From NCBI GenBank assembly GCA_964020085.1, contig OZ026606.1, positions 7,066,783-7,130,782 on the forward strand: a stretch of DNA of 64,000 nt. The letters are read 5' to 3'. This DNA comes from Micromussa lordhowensis (lineage: Eukaryota; Cnidaria; Anthozoa; Scleractinia; Lobophylliidae). The position numbers were made by a program, and so were the translations under genes. Below the pieces are notes generated by a model that saw only the letters and a program-made list of their open reading frames with translations, searched no databases and was not told where the DNA came from. Numbering within the stretch: position 1 is the first letter of the stretch; the number at the start of each line of letters is the position of its first letter. Positions 1 to 11,200 of this stretch are shown one piece after another.

Positions 1-516
1 GAAGATGACATACCTCCAGAAGCTTATGATATGCCTGAAAATGCTGACAAGGAGCAGAGCCATGTTGAGCTGTTTTCTAATCAGACAACTGACTTGTATT
101 CTGATGACAATGTATCCAGCAGTGCTGTTGCAATGTGCAATAGTCCTGATCAAGGAGTATCAAAACCAGAAAGTGACAGTAAACAGCCTTTACTGGTTCA
201 TGAAGAACCTGAAATCTATGCTGAAATCTATGATGTTCCTGCTGCACCAAATGATCATGAAATAGAAAAGGTTTTTGAAAGACCTTCATCGCATGACACA
301 AATGTGAACAGAAACAGTGTAGAATTTAACAATCCAAGAAATCCACATGATCCTGTGGCACACACATTGGTGAAAAGTAGTGATGGGAAGCGTCAGTCAA
401 CATCTAGCACAGACAGTGCAAAGTTGAGTTCAGAGGATGATGACTATGTTGACTACCAAGAGATTTATGGTGATGGACGGGGCAAAGATGTCAATGTGTA
501 CGATGTTCCAGTTCAG
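1..516 (+). CDS. Cas-family scaffold (p130Cas/BCAR1/NEDD9-like), internal exon, partial
   Basis: The window opens inside a coding exon in frame 1, which stays open to a stop just past position 516. It encodes acidic, Ser-rich sequence with Cas-type tyrosine motifs: YDMP (codons at 25-36), YDVP (229-240) and YDVP (499-510). In Cas proteins such YxxP sites are phosphorylated by Src-family kinases and bind the SH2 domain of Crk at focal adhesions. A GKRxSxSSTxS-like stretch near 385-410 also resembles the end of the vertebrate Cas substrate domain. CAG at 514-516 is followed by GTTTGT, a plausible splice donor in phase 0, and the ORF ends 12 nt later inside the intron. The matching acceptor before 31053 is also phase 0. 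The SH3 domain and most YxxP repeats should lie upstream of the window. BCAR1, NEDD9 and EFS cannot be told apart here. Confidence 0.8.
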
Positions 517-528
517 GTTTGTAGTTGA

Positions 529-1920
529 AGTGAATATTGCATTACAACTACCCGTAAAGTGATTATGACATATTTTGCAACATTAGCATTCCAGTTTTAC
601 AGTATTGTCATTAACAGGTGCACGTACACTAAACAATATAATTATTTGATGATGATGTCCAGAATAATCATACTTTGTTACACCCCTCTTTTTCACATGA
701 TTGGCGTGCCACCATGTGGGTGTCCAATTACAGGTATCCAATAACAACCTTTTGTGATTGGATACATACACCATTCTCATATTGATTGTGTGCACTTTAA
801 AGGCTTCCTTCTTATTGTTTCCTACAGTTTTTAAAACTTGTAGGTATTGCTACTGACTTCTTCGCTCAAAAAAAGTTCTCAAAAGACATTTTAAATTTCA
901 AAATGTATTATACAGTACACGTCAGAGATAAGCATCCTGCTCACACACAAAACGCACACACCATTTTTGCGCAAACACGTGTTAAAAAACGCTTGCCAAC
1001 ATGCGCATTTGCACGCATTTGATGTGCGTGTTTCCTTTTGTTATTCACTCTTGTAACTGTGTTTTGTGTGGCATTCTTCTTTACAACAAAAAACAAAACA
1101 AAAGGCAATTCCTACAAACGCCTCTAAAAATATATCTTTGCCGACAAAGAAACACCCAATACGTTTTTTCCTTTGCTGTGTTTTTCGTTCGGGCTCCACA
1201 ATCCAATCACTGAACGAATGAAAAACAAGTTAGAATATCTGGTTCTACAAGTCACAAGCAAGTGCTTAGAACGGGAAAACACATTGTTGTTGCAGTTTTA
1301 ATTTGTAATGAACAGTGCTTTCAAGCGAACTTGAATTATGTTTTCAACACGACATGTGACGCAACATTTGTTGTTTTCACGATTTTGTGATGAAAAGTTT
1401 CAGAAAAGAAACTGATTCTTCTCTCTGATTCTGTAAGGCGAAAGGGAGTGCTTGAAATGGGAAATGTTTCTTTCTGGGACTCTGTTACGCCAGAAAAGCC
1501 TGCGCTACATCGAGCAGCTGAAGAAAGTGCTCCCAGTCATACTTGAGCATGAGAGTCAAGCATCTGGATTCTAAAAACGGTTCTTTGAAGAGTCTCCACT
1601 CTTCATTGCACACCGCGGGGAAAAATCCTGTAGGTCGAGCGTTCGACGTTGCCCTCTGCAGGTATTACAAAACCGGCTCCTTTAGGAGCCACCACATCTA
1701 ATGAAAGCAATAACCAATGCATCAGTGTGTGGGAAACTAATCCTGCGAACCCAGTTTTTCTTCGTTGTTTCCACTGTTTAAAACAATGTGCATGGCCTTT
1801 AAACGTAACAAGGGTTAAATATTACGGAATGAAAAAATCTGACAGTTGTTTGGCATCTTATTGGAAATGGAGTTTATTTTCAGAAGTCATTTCTTGAGGG
1901 GCGAATGTTATCCGGTCACT
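529..1920. other. Intronic DNA, nothing recognised
   Basis: No ORF with family features, no tRNA and no clear inverted repeat was seen. Short ORFs here look like chance. Confidence 0.5.
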
Positions 1921-2037
1921 CAGTCAGTTTGTTCCATGGTCAGTTCGTTCCAAATCAGATCGTTCCACAATAGGGTCAGATCGTTCCACAAAAAAAAGTC
2001 AGATCGTTCCACACTAGAGTCAGATCACTTCACAATA
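1921..2037. repeat. Short minisatellite, about 20-bp unit
   Basis: Roughly five degenerate tandem copies of a unit like GTCAGATCGTTCCACA are visible, with variable AT-rich spacers such as ATAGG, AAAAAA and CTAGA. It is non-coding and intronic. Confidence 0.75.
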
Positions 2038-2456
2038 AAAATAATTTGAAATACTTGAAAAAAGATTAGAACAATGAAGGATGAAATGTTTAAGTCAATC
2101 ATTCGCCCTCGTCAATCATTATTTTTAGTGATAATGGTAATCTTGAAACATGTTACGTGTATTTCCTGTCTTTGCAGCATCTCTGAACTGTCATAATAGA
2201 GTGTCAAGAATCGTTCTAATCTATTTCAATTATTTTTTTATCAGTTTCATTTTAGTGTGTAATTGAATTGTTTACAAGTCAAAGTGACGGTCAATGTTGT
2301 GACTTCAAACATTTTCATTTCTCTGGTTCTACAAGGCATAAGAAAGAGCTTGAAATGGGAAAATGTTATGTTTGTTTTGGCTCTTATCCAAATAAAATTA
2401 TTAGCAACGCAATTGTATGTACAGTTATGACTGTTAATAAAGACAAGCAACACGTT

Positions 2457-2547
2457 GCCGACCGGTTAGCTCAGTTGGTAGAGCACCGGACTGCCGTGCA
2501 GGAGGTCACGGGTTCAAACCCCAGCCGGACCAACACTCAGGGTCTTT

Positions 2548-2580
<33 letters not shown>

Positions 2581-2587
2581 AACATCT

Positions 2588-2624
<37 letters not shown>

Positions 2625-2800
2625 TGATAAACCGTAGACCCCGTCTCACAGTTCTCGTTAAAGAACCCACACACTGTTCGAAAAGAGTAGGACAACATAC
2701 CCGGTGTGATGGTTTATTACTTATTCTGTTCTGGGGGCACCTGAGTATTCTACTATTCTCTCTAATAAGATTGTGAACTGCGTGGCTGCAATTTGCGCCT
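2457..2800 (+). repeat. tRNA-derived SINE
   Basis: The head (about 2457-2535) is tRNA-like. It has an A-box region (TTAGCTCAGTTGGTAGAGC), a B-box region (GGGTTCAAACCCC) and a genomic CCA. The possible acceptor stem has only one mismatch, but the anticodon stem pairs badly, so it is not a functional tRNA gene. A tRNA-unrelated body follows (TTCTCGGATAAGGATGATAAAC and onward). The 3' boundary is approximate and I found no clear target-site duplication. Confidence 0.6.
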
Positions 2801-2804
2801 AAAT

Positions 2805-2910
2805 AAAAAACATAGGCACGCAAGGCGTGCAAGAGTTATTTTTTTAATTAAAAGGTTAGGAAGATAGGAGCATTTAAGGGAGTGTTTACAGTGACAATTT
2901 AGTTAATTGT
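2805..2910. repeat. Fragment of dispersed repeat (CATAGGCACGCAAGGCGTGC family)
   Basis: It carries the signature CATAGGCACGCAAGGCGTGC followed by AAGAGTTA. Related fragments are near 6580-6660, 38525-38620, 48590-48640, 61215-61320, 61895-61930 and 62875-62960, in both orientations. The GCACGCAAGGCGTGC core is nearly palindromic. Confidence 0.7.
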
Positions 2911-3744
2911 GTTTTTGGCTACGATGCACAGCACGAAAGAAAGTGAGAATTTATGATAAACATACGATCTTAAATCTCTAAGATAAACGAATAGTAGGCC
3001 TTACAATCTTGGTTTAAAAGTCTGGCTGCCTGGTTTATGTTGAGAGTGGAAAGAGGCGAAGTGAAGGCGTTGGCATTGTTTATTTTAACGAGAGAGAATG
3101 GGTGATTGTTTTCGGGTAGGTTTTTGAGTTGGTGCGCAAAGAAAGGGCTGTGAATTTTTTCTTTGTAGAGGAGCAAGCCATATATGTGTATTTTGTGCTT
3201 CCATAATAAAACATGGAGTATTGACAGATGATGTTTTAATACGTATATTATTTTGGTGGATGGATTAACAGTATAGTAAGTATAGTAAAGTAAGTCAAAA
3301 GTATTGTAAGGTATGGGTTAGAGACGAAAAATGGTGTTTGGGATTAGATTTAGCTTAAATTTATCGTATTTAGTAATATTATATGATTTTCAGGTTGTTT
3401 TGATGGCAAGATAAGGTTCTGTGTTTATTTTGTAAGTTCGTTCTGTTTAGTGTTATTAAGTGTGTTGTTATTGTTGTTGTGGTTATAGGCGAAGTGCGAG
3501 TATGTAGACTTGTGCCTATAAGTGATTGTAATTATTGATAAGAGGAACAAAGGAAGGACGCAAGGAAGCTATAATCGTTCAAAGGCAATGAGTGTTCGCT
3601 AAAAATCAGGAATTTGTTTCTTCTCGTAAGTCCAAAGGTGGTCGTACGCTTACGCTTGGGTTCGGTGCTATATTGAAATTGGCGATTTGATTCACAAGGT
3701 AATTTCAAATCAGTTTGGAAAGTGTTTCCTCTTAAATAAACATC
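2911..3744. other. Intronic DNA, nothing recognised
   Basis: AT- and GT-rich sequence without convincing coding potential. Confidence 0.45.
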
Positions 3745-4344
3745 TTATCTTTCTATTTTTTGCACACCAATCTTAACCCTGGAACTAATTCTTGAAGGTT
3801 CTTGACATCTTAACTTACGTCTTCCAGTCATGCCTTCGTATCCTCCAATACACTCGAAAATGCAATATCTCGATCTTACACTTTTTAATTCGTTTTCAGA
3901 GCTTCTTGTTCCCTTCAAATAACTGCTGCCGTCTATACAAGAAATAAGCTTGAAATCCTTAGATTTTGTGCACAACCTTTCACTCATTGTACATTTAGTA
4001 CGCAGCGTTCTTTCTCTAGATTTCAATGAACTAACACTTGGAGTCTTTGTTTTTAACTTTCCGCCCACATACTCACTTTCGACAACAGCATCTGCAGCTT
4101 TTCCAATATCCATGTCTCTCTGCTCGCCTACAATTGTTTCTCTTTGTTCCTGTCTCTTACACGCGACGACTATCATAGCAAAAATCTTGTACGACACCAC
4201 ACTTGCCCTACAAAATATTCCCAGCCAACTTTGACGCAAAGTAGGCCATGACACATCAATCAAAGCGAAATTTCTTACCATTTCGGCAACTCTTTGTAAT
4301 AACCACAGAAATACCGCTGAGTGCTCATTTGATTTTGAAATCAC
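3745..4344 (-). CDS. Uncharacterised ORF, doubtful
   Basis: A 199-codon open frame begins at an ATG. The product is basic and Ser/Lys/Arg-rich with a hydrophobic stretch near residues 50-62 and no domain I recognise. It lies in the Cas intron between repeats and has no visible splice context. It is longer than expected by chance at this base composition, so it is listed, but it may be a fragment of a host exon, a retroelement remnant or noise. Confidence 0.2.
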   Translation of the reverse strand: MISKSNEHSAVFLWLLQRVAEMVRNFALIDVSWPTLRQSWLGIFCRASVVSYKIFAMIVVACKRQEQRETIVGEQRDMDIGKAADAVVESEYVGGKLKTKTPSVSSLKSRERTLRTKCTMSERLCTKSKDFKLISCIDGSSYLKGTRSSENELKSVRSRYCIFECIGGYEGMTGRRKLRCQEPSRISSRVKIGVQKIER

Positions 4345-5060
4345 TCGCTAAATTGTACTCCACTCATCCAGTTACGAATCAAGTGCAAGGTACTGAGACC
4401 TTGACATATCAATTCCTCACTCATATCATGTTTAAATTGAAAGTTGCATTGATATACATGTGAAAAGATCTTAAAGCTGGAATCATTGTAAAAACATTTA
4501 ACAGTAGTTCATATATTGTGATCTTCTAGGTAAGGGTAGTTTTGTAAGGGTCGTTGGTGACTTTTCACCGTCTTGAGTAGAAGACATCTTCAAGTGAAAT
4601 GTGTTTGCTAGGCTATGGTGTTTATCCCCTATATGCCCAGGGGCTGGTACCACCAACCTAAACACCCTGTAAAGTAGAACACCCCATAAAGCTGCCCTAC
4701 CTACACCTCAGCCACAAGCCCCACCTTCCAAACCCAGCCCCAGCCTTAGCACTTGTTGCACTGATTCAGTGAAAAAACTACCGGTACAAAGAAAATAACA
4801 TCTAGAACAAACAAAGATAAAAAAATAATAGGGAAAAGAAGAACAAAAACATTGAAAGGTGATTCCCAAACACCACAAATGCTGAGTAGAGTAACAGTAA
4901 AGCACATGTAAAAGTGCACACATAAACCCCATAAGTGTAATGCTGACCATGCAATCACATGAAGGCCCTAAAGAGCAGGCCAAAAACAGTAATGGAACTC
5001 TGACAAACACCAGAGGACTAAAAGACTGACAGCACACTAAAAATATGCCATTTAACACTA
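4345..5060. other. Intronic DNA, nothing recognised
   Basis: The ORFs on both strands here are of low complexity, being hydrophobic Cys/Phe-rich translations of an A-rich strand. They are not supported as genes. Confidence 0.4.
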
Positions 5061-6660
5061 ATGCCATGCCAACCGCTGATCAAACTTGCTCCTAGTGGTT
5101 CCCTTAAGCTGTGATGGTATATTGGCTGTAAGTTTTTTGCAAAGATTTTCAACAGTCCTTGGTCGGTTTAATAGTAGATCCAATCTGATTGGTGTGACAT
5201 ACATACATCTCTCACTGATCCACTCACTGAACCACCCGTCCATAACATACCCGATGCACCGACTGAGAGGTTTTTTTTTTACAAAAACATAACTCAACAA
5301 AACCACAAACAGAATGACTTAATTGACAAACAGTGCATGGATCAAAAGTTATTTAAACACCAATCAAATTTCCTGTTGTAAAAGTAATTGGTGTGTGAGA
5401 AGATTTGATCCCGATACAGTTCAGAACGGCCATATTTATTCTTCTATAAAAGAGGAGGAAGTGTTCATATATTGGGCGTACTTCTATATTTGCTATGGCT
5501 TAGGCTAAAGATTTTAGCTATGAACGAGGTGAGTCTTGAGATTTGAAGCAGTTCATGAGAGTACGTAGAATGCAAATCGCACCAGATATTTTTTTATTTT
5601 TAGATACTTTTGTTTTTCACAAAGGGTAAATTCAATTAGAGGTCACGAATTGTGTCGCTTCTAGTTCTTAGGACATGTTTTAGAGGAGACGAGACTATTT
5701 AAATTTGAGACAGTTCTAACGTTTTAGTAAGTGTAGGTAACGATTGATTTGTTCTTGTTGCATGCAAATATAACGAGATATTTTTTAGTTACAAAGGGTA
5801 ATTTGACACTTTTGTTTTTCACAAGGGAGTAAATTCAATTAGAGCTAAAAATTGTCAGCACCTGTTCCCACAAGATGCTTGCTATTTTTAGTTATAAATG
5901 GTAACTTGGCACTTTTGTTTTTCATATGGAAGTAAATTCAATTAGAGCTTACAAGTTGTCGGCTATTGTTTTCAGTATATTAAACAAAAAAGCTTTCATT
6001 TCTACTCTGCAGTGGCAGTGTATAGTTTTATTTGATGACATTCATTTCAGTCTGATGTTTTAAAGGTAAAAAGTATGAGAACTGTTCAAATGTTCTTTGA
6101 CAACTGTGTGGTGTCAAATTAAAGTGCAATTTAATTAATCAGACTTCCAATGAATCAGAGAGGTTTTTCTTCCTCTTTCTTTTTATTTTCGGTGAAGTAG
6201 TGTTGTTGTGTAAAAAGGGTAAACTTACAACTCATGTAAAATGCGAAAAGTTCTCTTAACTTGAGTATTTTTGAGCAAAAATTCCTCTTGGGGGTTGAAA
6301 GGGCTATGAGATCGGTGAGTGGCAGGGAGTTATGCATGTGCGCTTGTCACACCAATCACAGTGTGGTTGTATCCAAGAATGAATCAAATTGCCTGTTAGA
6401 AAATAAGATGGTATCTACATTAATCTGAAGACGCGTCAGATCACTGTAGTTTGTTCAGTAAAACATTTTATGGCTTACTAATTGGTTATCTTACCATGTA
6501 TATCATAAATTCCCACTTTCTCTCTTGCTGTACATCACAACCAAAAAGACTTGTGAAATTAACCAAGTCATTACTGTAAATAGCTCCATGAATGCTCCTA
6601 TCTCTGGGACTTCATAAAAAATTACTCTTGCACGCCACGCGTTTTTATGTTTTTTCATTA
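5061..6660. repeat. Cluster of dispersed repeats, partly the reverse complement of 61.2-64.0 kb
   Basis: Several blocks recur. About 5158-5275 (AGTAGATCCAATCTGATTGG, TGTGACATACATACATCTC) matches 61565-61690 in the same orientation and is related to 26990-27190 and 46870-47080. About 5360-5490 matches the reverse complement of 61430-61550. About 5600-6480 matches the reverse complement of about 63000-64000. Inside the last block a subunit containing GTAAATTCAATTAGAG recurs at about 5625, 5830 and 5930. The translations MHNSLPL..DLIALSTPKRNF near 6300 and 63165 show the same conservation. This is probably a non-autonomous transposon family; true element ends were not resolved. Confidence 0.6.
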
Positions 6661-6833
6661 TGAGTAAGTTTTTTGAAAGGTTCTGGTAGTTGTTGACATC
6701 TGTTAATAGACGTTTGTTGGTGGACCAGCTTTCCAGAGTCTGTTGTTGACAGTGTTTTGTAGTGTAAGTAAAGCATTTAAAAGCAGAGTCCCTGTCAATT
6801 ATGTGGTTTGTCAGTTGATGATGTTCAGCAGTG

Positions 6834-6839
6834 TACATT
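6834..6839. repeat. Left target-site duplication of the Polinton
   Basis: TACATT immediately precedes the left terminal inverted repeat and is repeated exactly at 26935-26940. A 6-bp duplication is the hallmark of Polinton/Maverick integration. Confidence 0.95.
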
Positions 6840-7086
6840 AGTAGTGTAGTAATTGGGGCAGCTACCGCAATTTCTGAATTTTACGCATCTCAGCGTAGTT
6901 AGTGTAAAAATCTGAGTCTAAAATATATGATATAATACACTAAAACAGCGTAGTTATGCGTAGGTAGTGTAAGTAGCGTAGATATCGTAAAAATTAGACA
7001 TACTATTTTACGCACAAAAATGCCTAAAATGCGTAGGATAGTGTAGGATATAGTAAAATTTAGATTGTTCTCACGATGCTGATTTT
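6840..7086 (+). repeat. Left terminal inverted repeat, 247 bp
   Basis: Read by eye, the sequence is identical to the reverse complement of 26688-26934. It starts AGTAGTGTAGTAATTGG and contains many degenerate copies of GTAGTGTA / GCGTAGTTA / GTAGGATA. Polinton TIRs are the sites of protein-primed replication start and integrase action. The inner edge touches the stop codon of the VLTF3-like gene. Confidence 0.95.
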
Positions 7087-8081
7087 CAAGATTTGATAAA
7101 TTTCCAACCAGCACTCTCACCACCTAGATATTCACATATTTTTTTCCAAATTTTATCAAGTTCATAGAGTTTTAAACGATCTTTATACAATTTTAGCTTT
7201 GGTAAAAATTCATTATATCCAAGTATTTGACAAAATTTATAAATGATATATGAATAGGAAAAGAAATTTCTTCTATTTTTACCTTTAAATAATTCAAATG
7301 GCTCCTGAATTTGTAAAAACCTCATTTTCATTTTTTCTTCCATTATAGAAGTCATTTGTAATGGAGGTATTTTTGTTATTCTATACAATATTTGGGTGGT
7401 ATGATTATAATAATTTAATTTACGATGTTTTTTAAGATATCTTTTAATATCTGATTCAGTTAACTTTTCCAAAGAATTTTCCATCCTTTCACGAATGATT
7501 TCTTTGAAAATATTATTAATAACATCTTCTGAGACTTTAAAACTTTCTTTGCCTTGGATATTGGCTAAACAGTCACAAAAATGATTATATCTTTTGTAAT
7601 CATTTTCTGCAGGTTTTATGGATGCTTTTTCTGGATTTGTTGAGACATTAATGCTTATTCCACAACTTAGACAAGTACTTATCCCTTCATCGATGTTCAA
7701 TACTCGAAATTTTTCACATGTATAACAATAGTTATCTTCATTTATATTATTTTCACTGTATTGTAGTTCATCAGGGAAGATATTATATTTATACTTTTTA
7801 TAATAAGAATTATCAACACCATGGACAAATTTTTTTGCTTGATTTTCTGTATGTAAAAAAAGTAAAATAGCATTCTTTAATAAATAACTAGTACGAAGAT
7901 TTTTGATATCATTTATTTCATTTTCTAGCCTTATTTGTTCAATTTGATCAATTCTAGAATAATCTTTTTTGATGGATAAATTTATAATTTTTTTTTTTAA
8001 ATCTGGTATTTTTTTTTCTTTTATAACAATTTCTGAAAGTTTTTTACGATGTAGATTGCCAATGGTCTCTTTGTTCATCAT
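7086..8081 (-). CDS. VLTF3-like late transcription factor
   Basis: The product is 331 aa. An N-terminal Lys/Glu-rich coiled region (about 10-75) precedes a zinc-ribbon-like CxxC...CxxC (C119, C122, C137, C140). A helical C-terminal domain follows, containing YKRYNHFCDCL, LTESDIKRYLKKH, an RRNFFSYSYIIYKF block and a Trp near the end. This order and spacing match the poxvirus late transcription factor VLTF3-like family of nucleocytoplasmic large DNA viruses. There such proteins activate late gene transcription; a role here is inference. Tandem ATGs (8079-8081 and 8076-8078) mark the start, with the AT motif TATTAATTATT just before. The TGA stop begins on the innermost base of the left TIR. An 8087 acidic ORF lies directly upstream. 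Confidence 0.75.
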   Translation of the reverse strand: MMNKETIGNLHRKKLSEIVIKEKKIPDLKKKIINLSIKKDYSRIDQIEQIRLENEINDIKNLRTSYLLKNAILLFLHTENQAKKFVHGVDNSYYKKYKYNIFPDELQYSENNINEDNYCYTCEKFRVLNIDEGISTCLSCGISINVSTNPEKASIKPAENDYKRYNHFCDCLANIQGKESFKVSEDVINNIFKEIIRERMENSLEKLTESDIKRYLKKHRKLNYYNHTTQILYRITKIPPLQMTSIMEEKMKMRFLQIQEPFELFKGKNRRNFFSYSYIIYKFCQILGYNEFLPKLKLYKDRLKLYELDKIWKKICEYLGGESAGWKFIKS

Positions 8082-8086
8082 AATAA

Positions 8087-8254
8087 TTAATATACTTTAT
8101 TCTTTAAAGTAGAGTAATCTTCACTCTCACTGCTCGTTGATTCCTCACTGCTCGTCGATTCCTCATCTGAATTAGGATCATAATCACTATCGCTACTATC
8201 AGTATCATGAAGTGGGTCTTCAGTCAAGAATTTTTTAAAATTCGGAATTGGCAT
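8087..8254 (-). CDS. Small acidic Ser/Asp/Glu-rich protein, 55 aa
   Basis: A short ORF starts at an ATG (8252-8254) directly preceded on its strand by TTTATAGTATAT, the start-proximal AT motif of this element. The N-terminus (MPIPNFKKFL) is followed by an almost pure D/S/E tract with two EESTSS repeats. The stop TAA at 8087-8089 leaves 5 bp to the ATG of the VLTF3-like gene. The function is unknown; acidic tails of this kind occur in transcription activators and histone-binding proteins, but that is only a suggestion. It is supported as a gene by motif and spacing. Confidence 0.55.
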   Translation of the reverse strand: MPIPNFKKFLTEDPLHDTDSSDSDYDPNSDEESTSSEESTSSESEDYSTLKNKVY

Positions 8255-8259
8255 ATATA

Positions 8260-11200
8260 CTATAAATTATTATTTATTTTATGATTCCCATATGCGTAAC
8301 TACTGATACCATCATCTAAAATATATCTTTTATCATCAAAAGGTGATAATGATACTTTATTAATTTGGTAACTAGATATCTGATGATACTCTGACCGGAT
8401 AGTTCGCATCTTATGCCTCATAGTATTACATTTTTGTAAGGTATCACGATAATCAGAGAGAGATAATTCACTCTTAATGACATTCTTCTTGACACCTTTA
8501 GCAGTCTTGTTTTCCTTGTTTTCTGTCTTGTAACTATACATTTTACTTTTTAGACCAACAAATTCAGTGATTGGATCACCAGCTGCTTCATCTTTGAATT
8601 TACCAATTACTTTTTTATTTTCTGCAAAAAAGAACTCTGACGATTTGGGATAATCACTATTGTCAAACCTTTCCTTATCTTTATATAAATCACTATAAAG
8701 ATCTTCTGCTTTTATATGGTAAAATAAAGAATCAGTATCAGTAAAAAGTAACTTTGCATCAGGGTATTTTTTTCTGATATAGTTGTAATGGAAGTCATAC
8801 ATTAATGTTTTACTTAGATCTAGAATAGAGAATCCAACATAAGAGGGTTTATCTAAGACTAGTCTAGCCTTTTTCATTTGTACCCCAACTAAATTTTCAT
8901 CAAATATTTTACTAGAAACGTACATTGGTTGCCTTGTCAAGTTCAATAAATGATCTGGATCAGTTTCTAATTTGATATTAGATCTTTTTCTAATGTTTTC
9001 CATGGTTTTACCAAACACAGAGTTATTCATCAGCTTAAAGAAGTCTTTCTCAAAACTATTCTTAGCCATTGTTCTCTTTTCAGTGTTAAAATCAATGTAT
9101 CTTTTCATCCAAGGCTTCTGTGTAAATTCCAATACTCTGTGAATCTTCTTTAACTTCATACCAAGAGATAAATAAAGCTGCAAATTTCTGTAATGTAATA
9201 CATACTTTTCTTTATTCCTTAGATTAGGAACCAACTTGTGAACTCTACCACTGCTAATATTTTCTTTCTCTTTTAAATCTTTGCAATACTTTGACAACAT
9301 ATCATCAGTGATTAAAATCTTTTCTGGTGCTAATGGATAATCATTATGCAAATCGTGTAGCTCTTCCGGATATTCTAAATCTACCTCTAAAATAACACCT
9401 TTTCTAGTATCATTTGTGTAATTTTCTAAGATGAAATCTTCAGAGGGAATCCATCGGAAATCTCCAGTTGGAAGTGACTGTGACATAGCCCATCCATAAA
9501 GATTATTTGCATCCAAATACATTAAATAACTACTTTCCAACTCTGGATTGTAACCCTTCATATACTTGTTGTTTGCTACAGCATGTCTGTGTGTAATAGT
9601 ACTAATACCACCTCTCATACCCTTTTCAATGAATAGTTGTTGATCTATATCTGAAATTAAATCCAGATTTACATTAGTCATTTTCAGTAATGCATCCCAA
9701 GATAACCCAGGCGCTGAATAATAATGACAAGGATCTAGCCCATAGTCCTTCAAACATATAGTTCTGAAATTTTCAAATACATCCGCTAAGAGTAGAACAT
9801 CAGTCCGCAAATATAAATCATGATAATCACCTAAGTCTTTAATTTGGAAGGCACTCCATACTCGTTTTGCGTGTTCATAGTCACTCTCTGAAATATTTGT
9901 ATCATTCAAAATACTATAAAAATCTTCTCTTGCGGGTAAAGACTTCTCACTGAATCGCTGGAATGAGTCCATGTAATCATAAGGGTAAACACCTTTTCGC
10001 TTTATTAATCTAAATTGATCATCATTTGGAAAAGCTTTCTTTGAATAAAAGAATGCATTATCACTTAAATTACTGCTTAGTCGATCTAAACTCTGACTCA
10101 TAAATGAAAAACTGTCAATGAAAGTCAAATGATTACCTAGTCTAAAGCCAATATATTTCTCAAAATTACTTGCTATAACACCAACATCAATATTAACATC
10201 TTGTCTTACTAAATGACCAATCTTTTGCATGATAAAATGGCAGTCATAGCCTTTAAGATTATGAAAGATTACAGGAATTTTTAACTTTTCTGCACTAATA
10301 GCCCATTTAAGATTACAATCACTATGAGCAGCGCCACGATATTTACCAGTAATATGGCAATGATCTCTAACTTTTTGTTTTGAAGGTTTTTGCTCATTAA
10401 ATATTCTCGCACAAATATGACATTTAGTAGAATTTTGGAAATCTCTTTCATTTTTCTCTGTCATAACTAATGGTTTCTGGAATTGTTCGCTAACTATTCT
10501 TTGACAATCTTTTACTTCACTCAACATTTTCATGATAAATTTTTCGATACAATCTTCTCCACGGTAAATTTCTACTGGTTTGGAATATCTCTTATCATAT
10601 CTACAGACTAATTTATATCCGTAACTACAGGCCTTATGACTCTGATAAGTACTCGTGTAAGATTGACCATCACTAGGTTGGCAACCGTCTATTTTTTCTG
10701 TGATTGCTTCAAAATCAGCGTAAATTACAAAAGGCGCAGGTAACATTTTCTTGTGATTTTTGAAATAAATTTTTGATCCTGCCTCAGGCATCTTGATCGC
10801 TTGAGTACCATTAAGGAGCAGGCAGTCTTGCTTGTGATCTTCTAGGACACTAGCAGAACTACAACAATGTAGACAACGCAAACAAAAATATTTCTTTTCT
10901 TTGTGATCATTGAATGAAAACATAAATCGATCGAAATCCTTGATGAGCACATAGTGGCTCTTGTCTCCTTCTTCAATCCATAGTAATTCTAAGTGGTCTG
11001 TAAAATTAGTTTCTGATATTCTGATAGGATAAGCTTCTCCATCATAACCAAATACACAGATATTAATCTTATTTTGCTTTTCAATCTTAAAAATATCTTT
11101 TACAGTGACTGGAAAAGTGATACCGGTATAATCTAAACGTTTAACTGATTCTCTATCTGCCTTAGTTATTCTTTGAGGGTCTTTTATTAATGGATTTAGG

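Noticed and set aside
2457..2535. Functional tRNA gene
   Set aside because: The anticodon stem does not pair and a SINE body follows.
4708..5067. 119-codon minus-strand ORF
   Set aside because: Hydrophobic Cys/Phe-rich low-complexity translation with no domain or splice context.
6899..7123. ORF across the left TIR, also present as 26669-26875
   Set aside because: The same peptide is read from both TIR copies. It is a by-product of the inverted repeat and not a gene.
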